Below, one piece after another: positions 42,880 to 50,584 of a stretch of 64,000 bases of DNA. The stretch covers positions 1 to 64,000 of the forward strand of contig JAEZAW010000143.1 of the NCBI GenBank assembly GCA_023430315.1. Reading direction: 5' to 3'. Origin of the DNA: Pseudomonadota bacterium. Its GTDB lineage: Bacteria; Pseudomonadota; Alphaproteobacteria; Rhizobiales; Hyphomicrobiaceae. A model generated the notes under the pieces. That model was not told the DNA's origin, did not search any database, and saw only the letters and a list, made by a program, of their open reading frames with translations. The position numbers and the translations under genes are program-made. Numbering within the stretch: position 1 is the stretch's first letter; every line of letters begins with the position of its first letter.

Positions 42880-43047
42880 CTATTTGCAGTTCTTGCGCGA
42901 TTTATCGGGTGTGATGTCTTCCCGCTCTTCCTGGCCCTTGGCCGCCAGCTCATCGAGCGCCTTCCGTATTAGATACGGAAGATCATCAGGAGCGACGTAA
43001 GTCTTCCTGAGCGGCTTGCCGAATATGCTGATGTGTGTCTTGTTCAT
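42880..43047 (-). CDS. Small hypothetical protein, 55 residues
   Basis: The frame encodes MNKTHISIFGKPLRKTYVAP, then DDLPYLIRKALDELAAKGQE, then a charged tail ending KSRKNCK. The composition is protein-like and a hairpin terminator follows directly. No clear ribosome binding site is visible before the ATG. Not recognised. Confidence 0.5.
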   Translation of the reverse strand: MNKTHISIFGKPLRKTYVAPDDLPYLIRKALDELAAKGQEEREDITPDKSRKNCK

Positions 43048-43171
43048 GCCGGACTAACATATGAGTTGGCCCGCCGTTCCACCTGGATGTTCAAAACAAT
43101 TTTCTGTGGCTTTTACGGCTCGTTAGCTTATCGATTTGCTGAGTTCAGAATGTCCAGACTCGACTATCTAC

Positions 43172-43201
43172 GTGCTTCACGGAAACCTTTCCGAGAAGCA
43201 C
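43172..43201. repeat. Near-perfect 30-bp palindrome
   Basis: GTGCTTCACGGAAA (43172-43185) and TTTCCGAGAAGCAC (43188-43201) are inverted repeats with one mismatch around a CC centre. It lies between two minus-strand small genes, 30 bases from the terminator hairpin at 43232. It could be a second hairpin of the same transcript or a protein-binding site. Confidence 0.5.
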
Positions 43202-43227
43202 CTTCGTCGCGCATCAGCTCTCGTGAG

Positions 43228-43268
43228 AAAACGCTCCCGAAAGTGGCTGAACGCCACCTTCGAGAGCG
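43228..43268 (-). terminator. Rho-independent terminator of the 43306-43518 gene
   Basis: On the minus strand a 16-base stem (43268-43253 with 43247-43232, two mismatches, 5-base loop) is followed by TTTTCTC (43231 downward). It lies 38 bases after the stop codon of the upstream minus-strand gene. Confidence 0.8.
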
Positions 43269-43305
43269 ACGCATCGGACGCTACTCACTCCCCGTCTCCC
43301 CCCGC

Positions 43306-43518
43306 CTAGAACTTGCGCATGAGCACGATGCCATCGTCGTAGATGCGCACGTCCACGTCGCCGTTCGCCATGTCTGCCACGAGCGCCGAAAACTCCGCTG
43401 CCGTGAAGTGCCGCTCGGCGAGTCTCAGCACCGCTTCGCGCTTCCGAGACTCCACCTCCGACACTTGAGATCGCGGATGAAAGCCCATCTTGCTTTTATG
43501 CGGATCGTAGGCGCTCAT
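43306..43518 (-). CDS. Small hypothetical protein
   Basis: The 70-residue protein begins MSAYDPHKSKMGFHPRSQ and ends DVDVRIYDDGIVLMRKF. The ATG at 43518 follows GAGG at 8 bases; 43539 is an alternative. A strong terminator follows the gene. Family not recognised; the AEFSALVADMANGDVDVRI segment looks like a compact alpha/beta fold. Confidence 0.6.
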   Translation of the reverse strand: MSAYDPHKSKMGFHPRSQVSEVESRKREAVLRLAERHFTAAEFSALVADMANGDVDVRIYDDGIVLMRKF

Positions 43519-43986
43519 CGCGGACCTCGCTTCGCTCATCGGAAGCAGGAGGCGACGGTTCGTTATAAACCAACCACCGCCTCCGCTTACCGTGCCGCGA
43601 TAACGACCTGGCGACTCTTTGGTTCCGCGGCTTTACGTGTCGACAGTTGGGTGTGGGCGTTCGCCGCTGGATACGCCAAAGAGTTGGTTGTCGTGTTTGC
43701 TCGAGCAGGTCATGTGCCGTTCCATTTCCACCTAAAGCAGTGGGCTTTATCCGGCAGAAAATGACCTTCGACGAATGGCGCTGGAATTGCCGACGGAATG
43801 TCGTGCCTATCGACATCGCGGTTTATTCGTCAGGAACAACTCGCGCATTGGCGCGTTCGCGCTGCAAGTCAGGGATTTTCTACAATCGCGTTCGATCCCG
43901 GCGCCGCCGAGTGATGGACACTTCCCGGGTGTCCATCGTTCGGTGCCTGTAAAGGGCCCCGCTGCAAAGGTCCGCCCTGGAAGCCC
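43519..43986. other. Gap with no supported gene
   Basis: These 468 bases have only short frames without ribosome sites or recognisable protein. The one clear structure is the inverted repeat at 43913-43937. Confidence 0.45.
43913..43937. repeat. Inverted repeat GATGGACAC/GTGTCCATC
   Basis: Nine-base perfect arms (43913-43921 and 43929-43937) around TTCCCGG, located 50 bases beyond the 3' end of the next minus-strand gene. It might be a terminator without a T-tract or a binding site. Confidence 0.5.
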
Positions 43987-44271
43987 TTACCCGATCTTGT
44001 TGCCGTGCCCTGTTTGCGGAAGGCCGCCGAAGCGTGAAGGGTACTTGAGCTGCACCGCCCGAACGCCTGTGTCACGTACCCGGGCAACATCGTCGCTATC
44101 GTTGCGAGCGGCGTTCATGATCGCATCGGCCAAGTCATCGCGCGCCTGCGCGTGCTCGGCTGGTGTGAACTTGTCGGCGATCGATGCCCAAGCCTCGTCG
44201 AAGGCTTGCGTCACGACATTCAGTACTTCCGGCCCGAAGGCTGCACCCTCGTTAATACGCGGTGGACGCAT
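43987..44271 (-). CDS. Small hypothetical protein of a Rhizobiales-type family
   Basis: The 94-residue protein starts MRPPRINEGAAFGPEVLNVV and continues QAFDEAWASIADKF, then helical ARDDLADAIMNAARNDSDDV. I recall similar openings in Bradyrhizobium hypothetical proteins. GGGGGAT precedes the ATG at 44271; the longer open frame upstream is not coding. Function unknown. Confidence 0.65.
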   Translation of the reverse strand: MRPPRINEGAAFGPEVLNVVTQAFDEAWASIADKFTPAEHAQARDDLADAIMNAARNDSDDVARVRDTGVRAVQLKYPSRFGGLPQTGHGNKIG

Positions 44272-44594
44272 GATATCCCCCGTCACAATAACCGAACGCG
44301 CCCTAATGTGGTGATCGGGCGGGCGAATGCAATGGGGATCTGCCCGACTCCGCAATAGGTGCGCCCTCGAGGCGGAAACTATCGACCGGAACATTCGGGA
44401 ACGCTCTGCCGGACGCCAGTTAATCCAGGGAACGCAAACAGCCGTCGTAAGCACGGGCGACAATTCCGGCTCCCATATAAGAAGCCCGGCGAGCCGAGGG
44501 GACGCGCTCACCGGGCTTGGGAACGTCCGCAAGACGGGGGGGCGTGCGGTACGTTCGCTGGGTTAACAGACGAGCGAGCACAAGGTTCCGTTGC
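44272..44594. other. Gap between small minus-strand genes
   Basis: No gene is supported in these 323 bases. They hold the terminator at 44482-44518 and presumably the promoter of the 43987-44271 gene. Confidence 0.5.
44482..44518 (-). terminator. Intrinsic terminator of the 44595-44792 gene
   Basis: AAGCCCGGCGAGC (44482-44494) pairs with GCTCACCGGGCTT (44506-44518) in a 13-base stem with one wobble and an 11-base loop. On the minus strand CTTATAT follows. It lies about 75 bases after the gene's stop. Confidence 0.75.
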
Positions 44595-44792
44595 TCAAGC
44601 GCGCAATTCTTCGCCTCCGCGCGTCTCGCCATTGTCCGACTTCTGTTCCAGCCGCTTGATGATGATTTCACACCATGCCTGCAACGTGCGGAGGTGCTGT
44701 TCGGCCTCTCTAGGCTGAAACGCGTCGACGGCGGTAGCGGCATCCAGCAACGCTGCGCGCGCTATCTCGAAATCCTCAGCAATAGTCTTCAT
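44595..44792 (-). CDS. Small hypothetical helical protein
   Basis: A 65-residue protein, MKTIAEDFEIARAALLDAAT, then REAEQHLRTLQAWCEIIIKRL, almost wholly helical and acidic at the N terminus. GAGGA is well placed before the ATG and a strong terminator follows. Not recognised. Confidence 0.6.
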   Translation of the reverse strand: MKTIAEDFEIARAALLDAATAVDAFQPREAEQHLRTLQAWCEIIIKRLEQKSDNGETRGGEELRA

Positions 44793-45046
44793 GACTATCC
44801 TCGTTGATACGGTCCCCCTCTCAGTCGATTGAAACCTGCCGTTGAGTTCGGCACGGCCGCGGCCGTGGCGGCCGCCTGCTTCGTATTAGACGGATCGTGC
44901 GCTCTCGTTCCGCGTGCAGAGCGCAAAACGGGAGTTAGGCTTAAGGACTGGTTGCCACCATTTTCAGAGACGCAGTAGGCATGAACCTTTCGGCAGTGCA
45001 GCGCGTTTATGCTGCACCAGCGACACCCAGGACACGAGTTCTCATC

Positions 45047-45292
45047 GTGAATGAAGAAGTTACGCAACTGCGGCGAGCGCTCGACAGCGCCATGTACTCC
45101 CTGGAGCAAATCAAGCGCAGGGCCGTGAGCGGCGCCACGTCCGAAACATCCGATTGGGATTGCCTGGTCATCGCCGAAGCGGCCGAGGCTGCGATCGAGC
45201 GCATTGCCGAGCACGTCAGCAAGCCTACGAGTCCGGCCATTCATCCTGCGATTCAAAACGAAGCAAGGTATCGCGGGACCGTCAGCGTCTGA
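45047..45292 (+). CDS. Small hypothetical protein
   Basis: An 81-residue product starting at GTG (MNEEVTQLRRALDSAMYSLE) with a helical core and DWDCLVIAEAAEAAIERIAE. An in-frame ATG at 44981 would add 22 residues. Its stop lies 6 bases before the ATG of the next small gene, suggesting co-transcription. Not recognised. Confidence 0.5.
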   Translation: MNEEVTQLRRALDSAMYSLEQIKRRAVSGATSETSDWDCLVIAEAAEAAIERIAEHVSKPTSPAIHPAIQNEARYRGTVSV

Positions 45293-45298
45293 TTGGCC

Positions 45299-45517
45299 AT
45301 GACGGCTCCACGCGACGCGATCTCCCACAGTCAGTTTGACGACGAAACGCGCGAGATGCTGCTCGCGGTCTATGACCGTCTCCAGCGCGACTACGGAATG
45401 GACGAGGCGCGCGCGATTGCCGTCGTAGACCGCATACTGGAACTCGCCGACGCGGGCGAACGGTCATACGCCATAATTCTGCAAAAGGCCGCACCGACAG
45501 CATCGCAGCGCAGATAG
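45299..45517 (+). CDS. Small hypothetical protein
   Basis: A 72-residue protein with a helical region ETREMLLAVYDRLQRDYGM followed by ARAIAVVDRILELADAGERS. Likely a two-gene operon with the preceding frame; it converges with the ABC exporter gene 21 bases later. Not recognised. Confidence 0.5.
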   Translation: MTAPRDAISHSQFDDETREMLLAVYDRLQRDYGMDEARAIAVVDRILELADAGERSYAIILQKAAPTASQRR

Positions 45518-45538
45518 CGCGGCATCTGAGCCGCACAA

Positions 45539-47305
45539 TCACGCTGACAGTAGCTCTCGATAGAGGCCGGAGCGCGCCGCGAGCTCTGCGGACGAGCCAT
45601 CCTGGAGCAGGCGACCACCTCCGATCACCAGGATGCGGTCGAATTGTCGAACCGTTGAGATCCTGTGTGCGATAGCGATCACCGTCCGCCCTCGCATCAG
45701 GCGCGCAAGAGCTTCGCGGACGGCCTCCTCGGATTTCGTATCCAGGGCTGATGTGGCCTCGTCGAGCAGCAGCAGGGGCGCATCCTTCAGGAAGGCCCGC
45801 GCGAGCGCTATGCGCTGCCGCTGACCGCCAGAGAGACGGGCACCGCGATCGCCGACCAATGTGTCGAGGCCAAGCGGCAGGTCGTTGATGAAGTCGCAGC
45901 GCGCGGCTGCTGCTGCTTCACGCACCTGCTCATCGGTGGCGTCGGGCCGGGCGTACCGTATGTTCTCCTTGAGCGATCGGTGAAAAAGGGACGTATCCTG
46001 CGGCACGACGGCAATGGCGTCTCGCAGAGACTGCTGTGTCACTGTCGTGATGTCCTGGCCGCCGATCAGGATGCGGCCGCCATCGACGTCGTAGAAGCGC
46101 TGAAGAAGGGCGAAGATCGAGGTCTTGCCGCCGCCGGACGGACCGACGAGCCCGACCTTCTGGCCCGCCTTGATCTCGAAGTCCAAGTTGTCGAAGAGCT
46201 GCGGGCAGTCGGGATAGGCAAAGTCCACTTGATCGAAGCGGACGCTGATGCCTGCCGGCACCAGCGGCCGCGCGGCTGGATGGTCGCGCATCTCGTGCGG
46301 CACGAGCAGCTTCTGCAGCGCCTCGGAGAAGCGCGCCGTGTGCTGCGTCACATCGACAAGGGCGATGGCGAGGTCACGTGTCGCATGAAGAACCGACAAA
46401 CCGAGCGTGCAGACCAGGATCACGTCGCCGGTCGTCGCTTGGCCATGCTGCCAGAGTAGAAGCGCCCACGCGAGCAGGCCGATAGTCAGGACGACAGTCA
46501 CGACGGCGTGCGCGATGCGCAGATACTCGAGGTAGCGCAGACTCCGCTCGCGCGCGGCCATTTCCCGCTTCACAGTCCTATCGAAGCGGCGATACTCGCG
46601 CGTCATGCCGCCGAATGCCTTGACGATAGCGACGTTGCCGACGACGTCCGTGAGCTCACCGTCGACGGTTGCAGCGTGGTGTGCGAAGGCGTGATGCAGC
46701 GTCGTACCGGCCGCAGCCCAGCGGAACATGACGACGATCACAATTCCGGCGACAACGATCAGAGCTGCAGCCATTCCGAGACTTACCGTTCCGACAAGCA
46801 CGATGGCGCATAACGTTGCGAGGCATGGAGGCAGGACGTTCCATGCGAGCATATTCTCGACCGTGAACATGGCTTGTGAGGCGGCGCTGACGCGGGACGT
46901 CAGCGTACCGGGCGAGGCGCCTGCAAAATAGCTCGGTGCGTGCCCCATGAGATGGCGAAAGAGGTCGCGGCGCACGTCGCCGGTCACTTTCACGAACGTA
47001 CGGTTGGCAATCCAGGTGGCGATGCGCCACAGGAAATTGTCGCCGGCGATGAAGGCAACGAGCAGCGTGAAAGCCATCCACACGCCGACGGCAGCGGTGC
47101 TTGGATTGGACAACGCGTCGACCATCAGCTTCACGGCATACTGGGTGAAGATCGAGCACATGACGGCCGCAATGACCGCGACGAGAATGACGGCGTGGGC
47201 TTTGCGCCGGCCGAGAGCGTAGCGCATGAAGAAAGCCGCTGGGCGACCGGCATATCCCGCAAGATCGTCCACGGCTGCGGCTCCGCTGGTTGAGCGCTGC
47301 TTCAT
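45539..47305 (-). CDS. ABC exporter, fused permease and ATPase half-transporter
   Basis: The 588-residue half-transporter has a six-helix membrane domain (about 35-320) and an ATPase domain with Walker A VGPSGGGKTS, signature LSGGQRQRIALARA, Walker B LLLLDEATSALD and the H-loop IAIAHRISTV. It resembles the MsbA/HlyB-like export class and should work as a homodimer. Substrate unknown. It follows an MFS transporter gene by 16 bases on the same strand. Confidence 0.92.
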   Translation of the reverse strand: MKQRSTSGAAAVDDLAGYAGRPAAFFMRYALGRRKAHAVILVAVIAAVMCSIFTQYAVKLMVDALSNPSTAAVGVWMAFTLLVAFIAGDNFLWRIATWIANRTFVKVTGDVRRDLFRHLMGHAPSYFAGASPGTLTSRVSAASQAMFTVENMLAWNVLPPCLATLCAIVLVGTVSLGMAAALIVVAGIVIVVMFRWAAAGTTLHHAFAHHAATVDGELTDVVGNVAIVKAFGGMTREYRRFDRTVKREMAARERSLRYLEYLRIAHAVVTVVLTIGLLAWALLLWQHGQATTGDVILVCTLGLSVLHATRDLAIALVDVTQHTARFSEALQKLLVPHEMRDHPAARPLVPAGISVRFDQVDFAYPDCPQLFDNLDFEIKAGQKVGLVGPSGGGKTSIFALLQRFYDVDGGRILIGGQDITTVTQQSLRDAIAVVPQDTSLFHRSLKENIRYARPDATDEQVREAAAAARCDFINDLPLGLDTLVGDRGARLSGGQRQRIALARAFLKDAPLLLLDEATSALDTKSEEAVREALARLMRGRTVIAIAHRISTVRQFDRILVIGGGRLLQDGSSAELAARSGLYRELLSA

Positions 47306-47321
47306 TTCAAACGCAGCTCCG

Positions 47322-48530
47322 TCAGTTCAGTTCATTTTCCGGGGCGGTCTCGGGCATCGCGGCGAGCACAGCTATGAACGCTGCAACCGCCGCGATGGCC
47401 AGGCCGAGGAACGCAACCGGCGCCCCGAACCGCGTGGCTAGATAACCGGCTACGGTCGTGCTCAAGGCAGCGCCAATGCCGGTTGCACTGGCCGTGATGC
47501 CCTGGGTCAGATTGAAGCGCCCGGTGCCGCGCGAGATATCGGCAAGCGAGAGCGGGACCAGAACACCGAGGACGGCGGCGCAAATGCCGTCGAGTACCTG
47601 CGCGGCGACCACGATCGTGGGGTCGTTCGTCGTCGCGAGCAGCACTGCCCGAGCCGGAAGCGCGGCGAAGCCGACGAGCAGGAGCGGGCGACGTCCCTTC
47701 TCCACGGCGAGCCGACCCACGGCCGGCGCCATCAGCGCCACGATCGCTTGTGGAACGATGATGCAGAGCGCAATCAGGACGCTGGCCCATTCGCCGGCGC
47801 GTACCGTCATCTCGGTGCCGACGAGCGGCAACATGGCGGCGTTGGCGGCATGGAAGAGAAAGATGCACAGCGTCAGAATGATCAGCGAGCGGTTGCGCAG
47901 CAATGCGCCGATCTCGATGGGTGAGCCGTCGGACTGACGCGCAAGACCACCATCTGCACGTACCGGATCGATCTCTCGCGCGCTGATCTGGGACAGCGCA
48001 ATGATCGTTGGGATGGCGAGCACCGCAGTGACGAAAAATACGGCCTGCGGCGAGATCGCGTAGCCGATGGCGCCCATTGCTCCCGCGGCAACGCCATTGC
48101 CGATAGATCCGAAGCGCGCGTTGCGGCCGAGCCGCGGGCCGACGGCAGCGTGGCCGACGAGACCGAGCGTAATCGCGGCGATCGCCGGTCCAAGAACAGA
48201 GCTCGAGGCAACGTGCAGGAGTTTTGCCGCCAGAATACCGAGAAAGTTCGGTGCGATCGCGATGAGCAGAGCACTCACGCCGATACCGGCGACGGCCACC
48301 ATCGCAGCGGCACGCTTCGACGGCACGGCGTCGACGAGCCATCCGCCCGGTAATTGGCTCAGCAGGCCGGCAAGACTCCCGATTGCCAAGACGAGACCGA
48401 TGTCGGCCTGATTCCACTTCTGCGTCGTGAGGTAGATCGCGAGGAATGGGCCGAAGCCTGTCTGTATATCGGCCACCAGAAAAGTGAACCAGTCGAGGCC
48501 GCGCTCGCTCTTTGAGGAAGCAGGGGGCAC
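47322..48530 (-). CDS. MFS transporter
   Basis: The 402-residue protein has about twelve transmembrane helices and the MFS loop 2-3 motif in degenerate form (GWLVDAVPSKRAA). The opening GLDWFTFLVADIQTGFGPFL is found in drug:proton antiporter-like exporters. Starts with GTG after GAGAGG. Co-transcribed with the ABC exporter, so both may remove related toxic compounds; substrate unknown. Confidence 0.88.
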   Translation of the reverse strand: MPPASSKSERGLDWFTFLVADIQTGFGPFLAIYLTTQKWNQADIGLVLAIGSLAGLLSQLPGGWLVDAVPSKRAAAMVAVAGIGVSALLIAIAPNFLGILAAKLLHVASSSVLGPAIAAITLGLVGHAAVGPRLGRNARFGSIGNGVAAGAMGAIGYAISPQAVFFVTAVLAIPTIIALSQISAREIDPVRADGGLARQSDGSPIEIGALLRNRSLIILTLCIFLFHAANAAMLPLVGTEMTVRAGEWASVLIALCIIVPQAIVALMAPAVGRLAVEKGRRPLLLVGFAALPARAVLLATTNDPTIVVAAQVLDGICAAVLGVLVPLSLADISRGTGRFNLTQGITASATGIGAALSTTVAGYLATRFGAPVAFLGLAIAAVAAFIAVLAAMPETAPENELN

Positions 48531-48615
48531 CGGCGCCTCTCGGGAGCACCTGGAGGGGGAGAAGACATGTGCGAGCCGAACGCGTGGTCTGCATCGTGGT
48601 TCCGCCGAGCTACCC

Positions 48616-49020
48616 TCAGTCGCGCGGCGCTGTCTCTGCTTTCACGATGTAGGGTGGCTCACCGGCGGTGTAGTCGCGTGCAGCCTGAATCTGCTCGCCG
48701 GAGACTTCGACCAAGATCCTGCTGTCAGCAAACCGGAAAGCTGCCCGCTCGACGGCGATCTTGCGTGTTCCAATTCCGAGAAAGCCGCCGAATTCCACGA
48801 CAAAGGCATGTACCTGCCCGTCGCCATCGATGAGTACATCGATGATGCGTCCGCGCTCGACGCCCTTGGGTGGCGTCACGTCCCGGCCGAGAACGCTCGC
48901 GAGCCGGGCCTGGAATTGGACGGGTTCCGGCTGGCTCTGGGCCGCACCGGAGTGAGTGAAGATCGCTGCGGTTACAATGGCAGCACATACGGATCGTGCG
49001 ACGAATGGGAGCTCGGTCAT
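48616..49020 (-). CDS. Secreted PRC-barrel domain protein
   Basis: A 134-residue protein with a signal peptide (about 1-27) and a PRC-barrel (SVLGRDVTPPKGVERGRIID, QVHAFVVEFGGFLGIGTRKI). GGGAGGTG lies 4 bases before the ATG. Secreted PRC-barrel proteins are common in Rhizobiales and have no established function. Confidence 0.8.
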   Translation of the reverse strand: MTELPFVARSVCAAIVTAAIFTHSGAAQSQPEPVQFQARLASVLGRDVTPPKGVERGRIIDVLIDGDGQVHAFVVEFGGFLGIGTRKIAVERAAFRFADSRILVEVSGEQIQAARDYTAGEPPYIVKAETAPRD

Positions 49021-49433
49021 TTTCACCTCCCGCAAAGCGGCCTATTCGCACGGCTCACGGAGCAACGACCGAATCGATTGGGCGGTTCCCGCGTCCGAGG
49101 AATTTTCGTGCCCATCGCTCGTGGCGATCGAAGGGCCGTTGCGGGGCGATGAGATGGCTGCGCGCTTCGAGAAAGCAGATGTGGTTTTCGAGCAAATAAG
49201 ACAAGTAATGCAAGGCGATGCGGCATGCTGCCTCATGATGCGGCAGACAGCCCTGTATTCGCGGGCCCCCCGTCGCTTGCGAACATCATGTCGCGAGAAG
49301 TGATCGTGCGTTGCCGCGGAACCGCCCGCGTTACACAGCGTTATTCGCGAGGATCTCAGACTGCGGACGGCGTTTGGCATCGCGGTCCCAGGTCGCATGG
49401 CCTGTGCGAAATCGAAACGGAGCAACGCACCCT
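49021..49433. promoter_or_regulatory. Divergent gap before the glycosyltransferase gene
   Basis: These 413 bases separate the minus-strand PRC-barrel gene from the plus-strand glycosyltransferase gene. No gene or clear promoter box is supported. Confidence 0.4.
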
Positions 49434-50528
49434 ATGAAGATTGCCCAGGTAGCTCCTTTGATGGAGAGCGTACCCCCGCGGCTCTACGGTGGCAGCGAGA
49501 GAATCGTTTCCTACCTCACCGAGGCGCTGGTGGCAGAAGGGCACGACGTGACGCTCTTTGCCAGTGGCGACTCGATCACGGCAGCAAAACTCGATGCGTG
49601 CAGCCCGCAGGCACTCCGGCTGTGTCACGGTGTGCTCGACCCCATCCCGCACTACATGATGATGCTCGACAAGGTGCGGCGGCGCGCGCACGAGTTCGAC
49701 ATCATCCATTTCCATATCGACCAGTTCCAGTATCCACTCTTCCGTGATCTCAGTCATCGCGCCGTCACGACCCTGCACGGACGTCAGGATCTGCCGGATC
49801 TCTACCCGCTCTATATGCACTTCAAGGAAATGCCGCTCATTTCCATCTCGAATGCACAGCGCGCGCCGGTACCGGATGCTTCATTCGTCGCGACCGTGCA
49901 GCATGGGCTGCCCGTCGATCTCTTGCCGCGTTCGCTACACAGCCAGGGCGGCTACCTCGCCTTCCTTGGCAGGATCTCACCCGAAAAAAGGGCCGACCGC
50001 GCGATCCGCATTGCGCGCGCCGTTGGCCTGCCGCTGAAGATCGCCGCCAAAGTGGACAAGGTCGACACCGAATACTTCCGCGAGAAGATCGAGCCGATGC
50101 TCGCCTCGGCGGATGTCGAATTCGTCGGCGAGATCAACGAGCGTCAGAAGGCGCGTTTCCTCGGCGATGCCCGCGCACTTCTCTTTCCGATCGACTGGCC
50201 GGAGCCGTTCGGTCTTGTCATGATCGAAGCCATGGCGTGCGGCACACCGGTACTGGCCTTCAAGCGCGGCTCCGTGCCCGAGGTCATCGAAGATGGCGTA
50301 ACCGGCTTCATCGTAGAGGATGAGGACGAAGCCGTCCGCAAGATGGGCGCGCTGCTTGCCCTCGACCGGGCTGCCGTGCGTCGGCGTTTCGAGACGCGCT
50401 TCACCGCCGAGCGCATGGCCAAGGACTACGTCAAGGTCTACAAGAAACTGCTGGCCGAGACCGATCCTCTGCAGAGGGGGCGGCCGATGCTTGTGAATGG
50501 CAACTTGGCCGTTCAAGAGCTCACCTAG
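49434..50528 (+). CDS. Glycosyltransferase family 4 protein
   Basis: The 364-residue enzyme has the GT-B plan: N-terminal APLMESVPPRLYGGSERIVSYLTEAL (cited as two parts), C-terminal nucleotide-sugar domain with YLAFLGRISPEKRADRAI and the EX7E-like WPEPFGLVMIEAMACGTPVLA. GT4 enzymes retain the anomeric configuration. It is followed after 56 bases by an amylo-alpha-1,6-glucosidase gene, so a role in alpha-glucan or glycoside metabolism is likely. The ATG at 49434 matches the conserved family start. Confidence 0.88.
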   Translation: MKIAQVAPLMESVPPRLYGGSERIVSYLTEALVAEGHDVTLFASGDSITAAKLDACSPQALRLCHGVLDPIPHYMMMLDKVRRRAHEFDIIHFHIDQFQYPLFRDLSHRAVTTLHGRQDLPDLYPLYMHFKEMPLISISNAQRAPVPDASFVATVQHGLPVDLLPRSLHSQGGYLAFLGRISPEKRADRAIRIARAVGLPLKIAAKVDKVDTEYFREKIEPMLASADVEFVGEINERQKARFLGDARALLFPIDWPEPFGLVMIEAMACGTPVLAFKRGSVPEVIEDGVTGFIVEDEDEAVRKMGALLALDRAAVRRRFETRFTAERMAKDYVKVYKKLLAETDPLQRGRPMLVNGNLAVQELT

Positions 50529-50584
50529 CGTGAGACGGCCCGGGCGCGGGGCTCGGGCCGCCACCAGGCAACGGGAAAGCAGGC

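Noticed and set aside
47332..48594. Minus-strand frame of 420 residues over the MFS gene
   Set aside because: Arg/His-rich shadow in another frame; the MFS frame has twelve helices and matches the family.
49042..49425. Minus-strand frame of 127 residues between the PRC-barrel and glycosyltransferase genes
   Set aside because: No recognisable protein, no ribosome site, and composition like other shadows.
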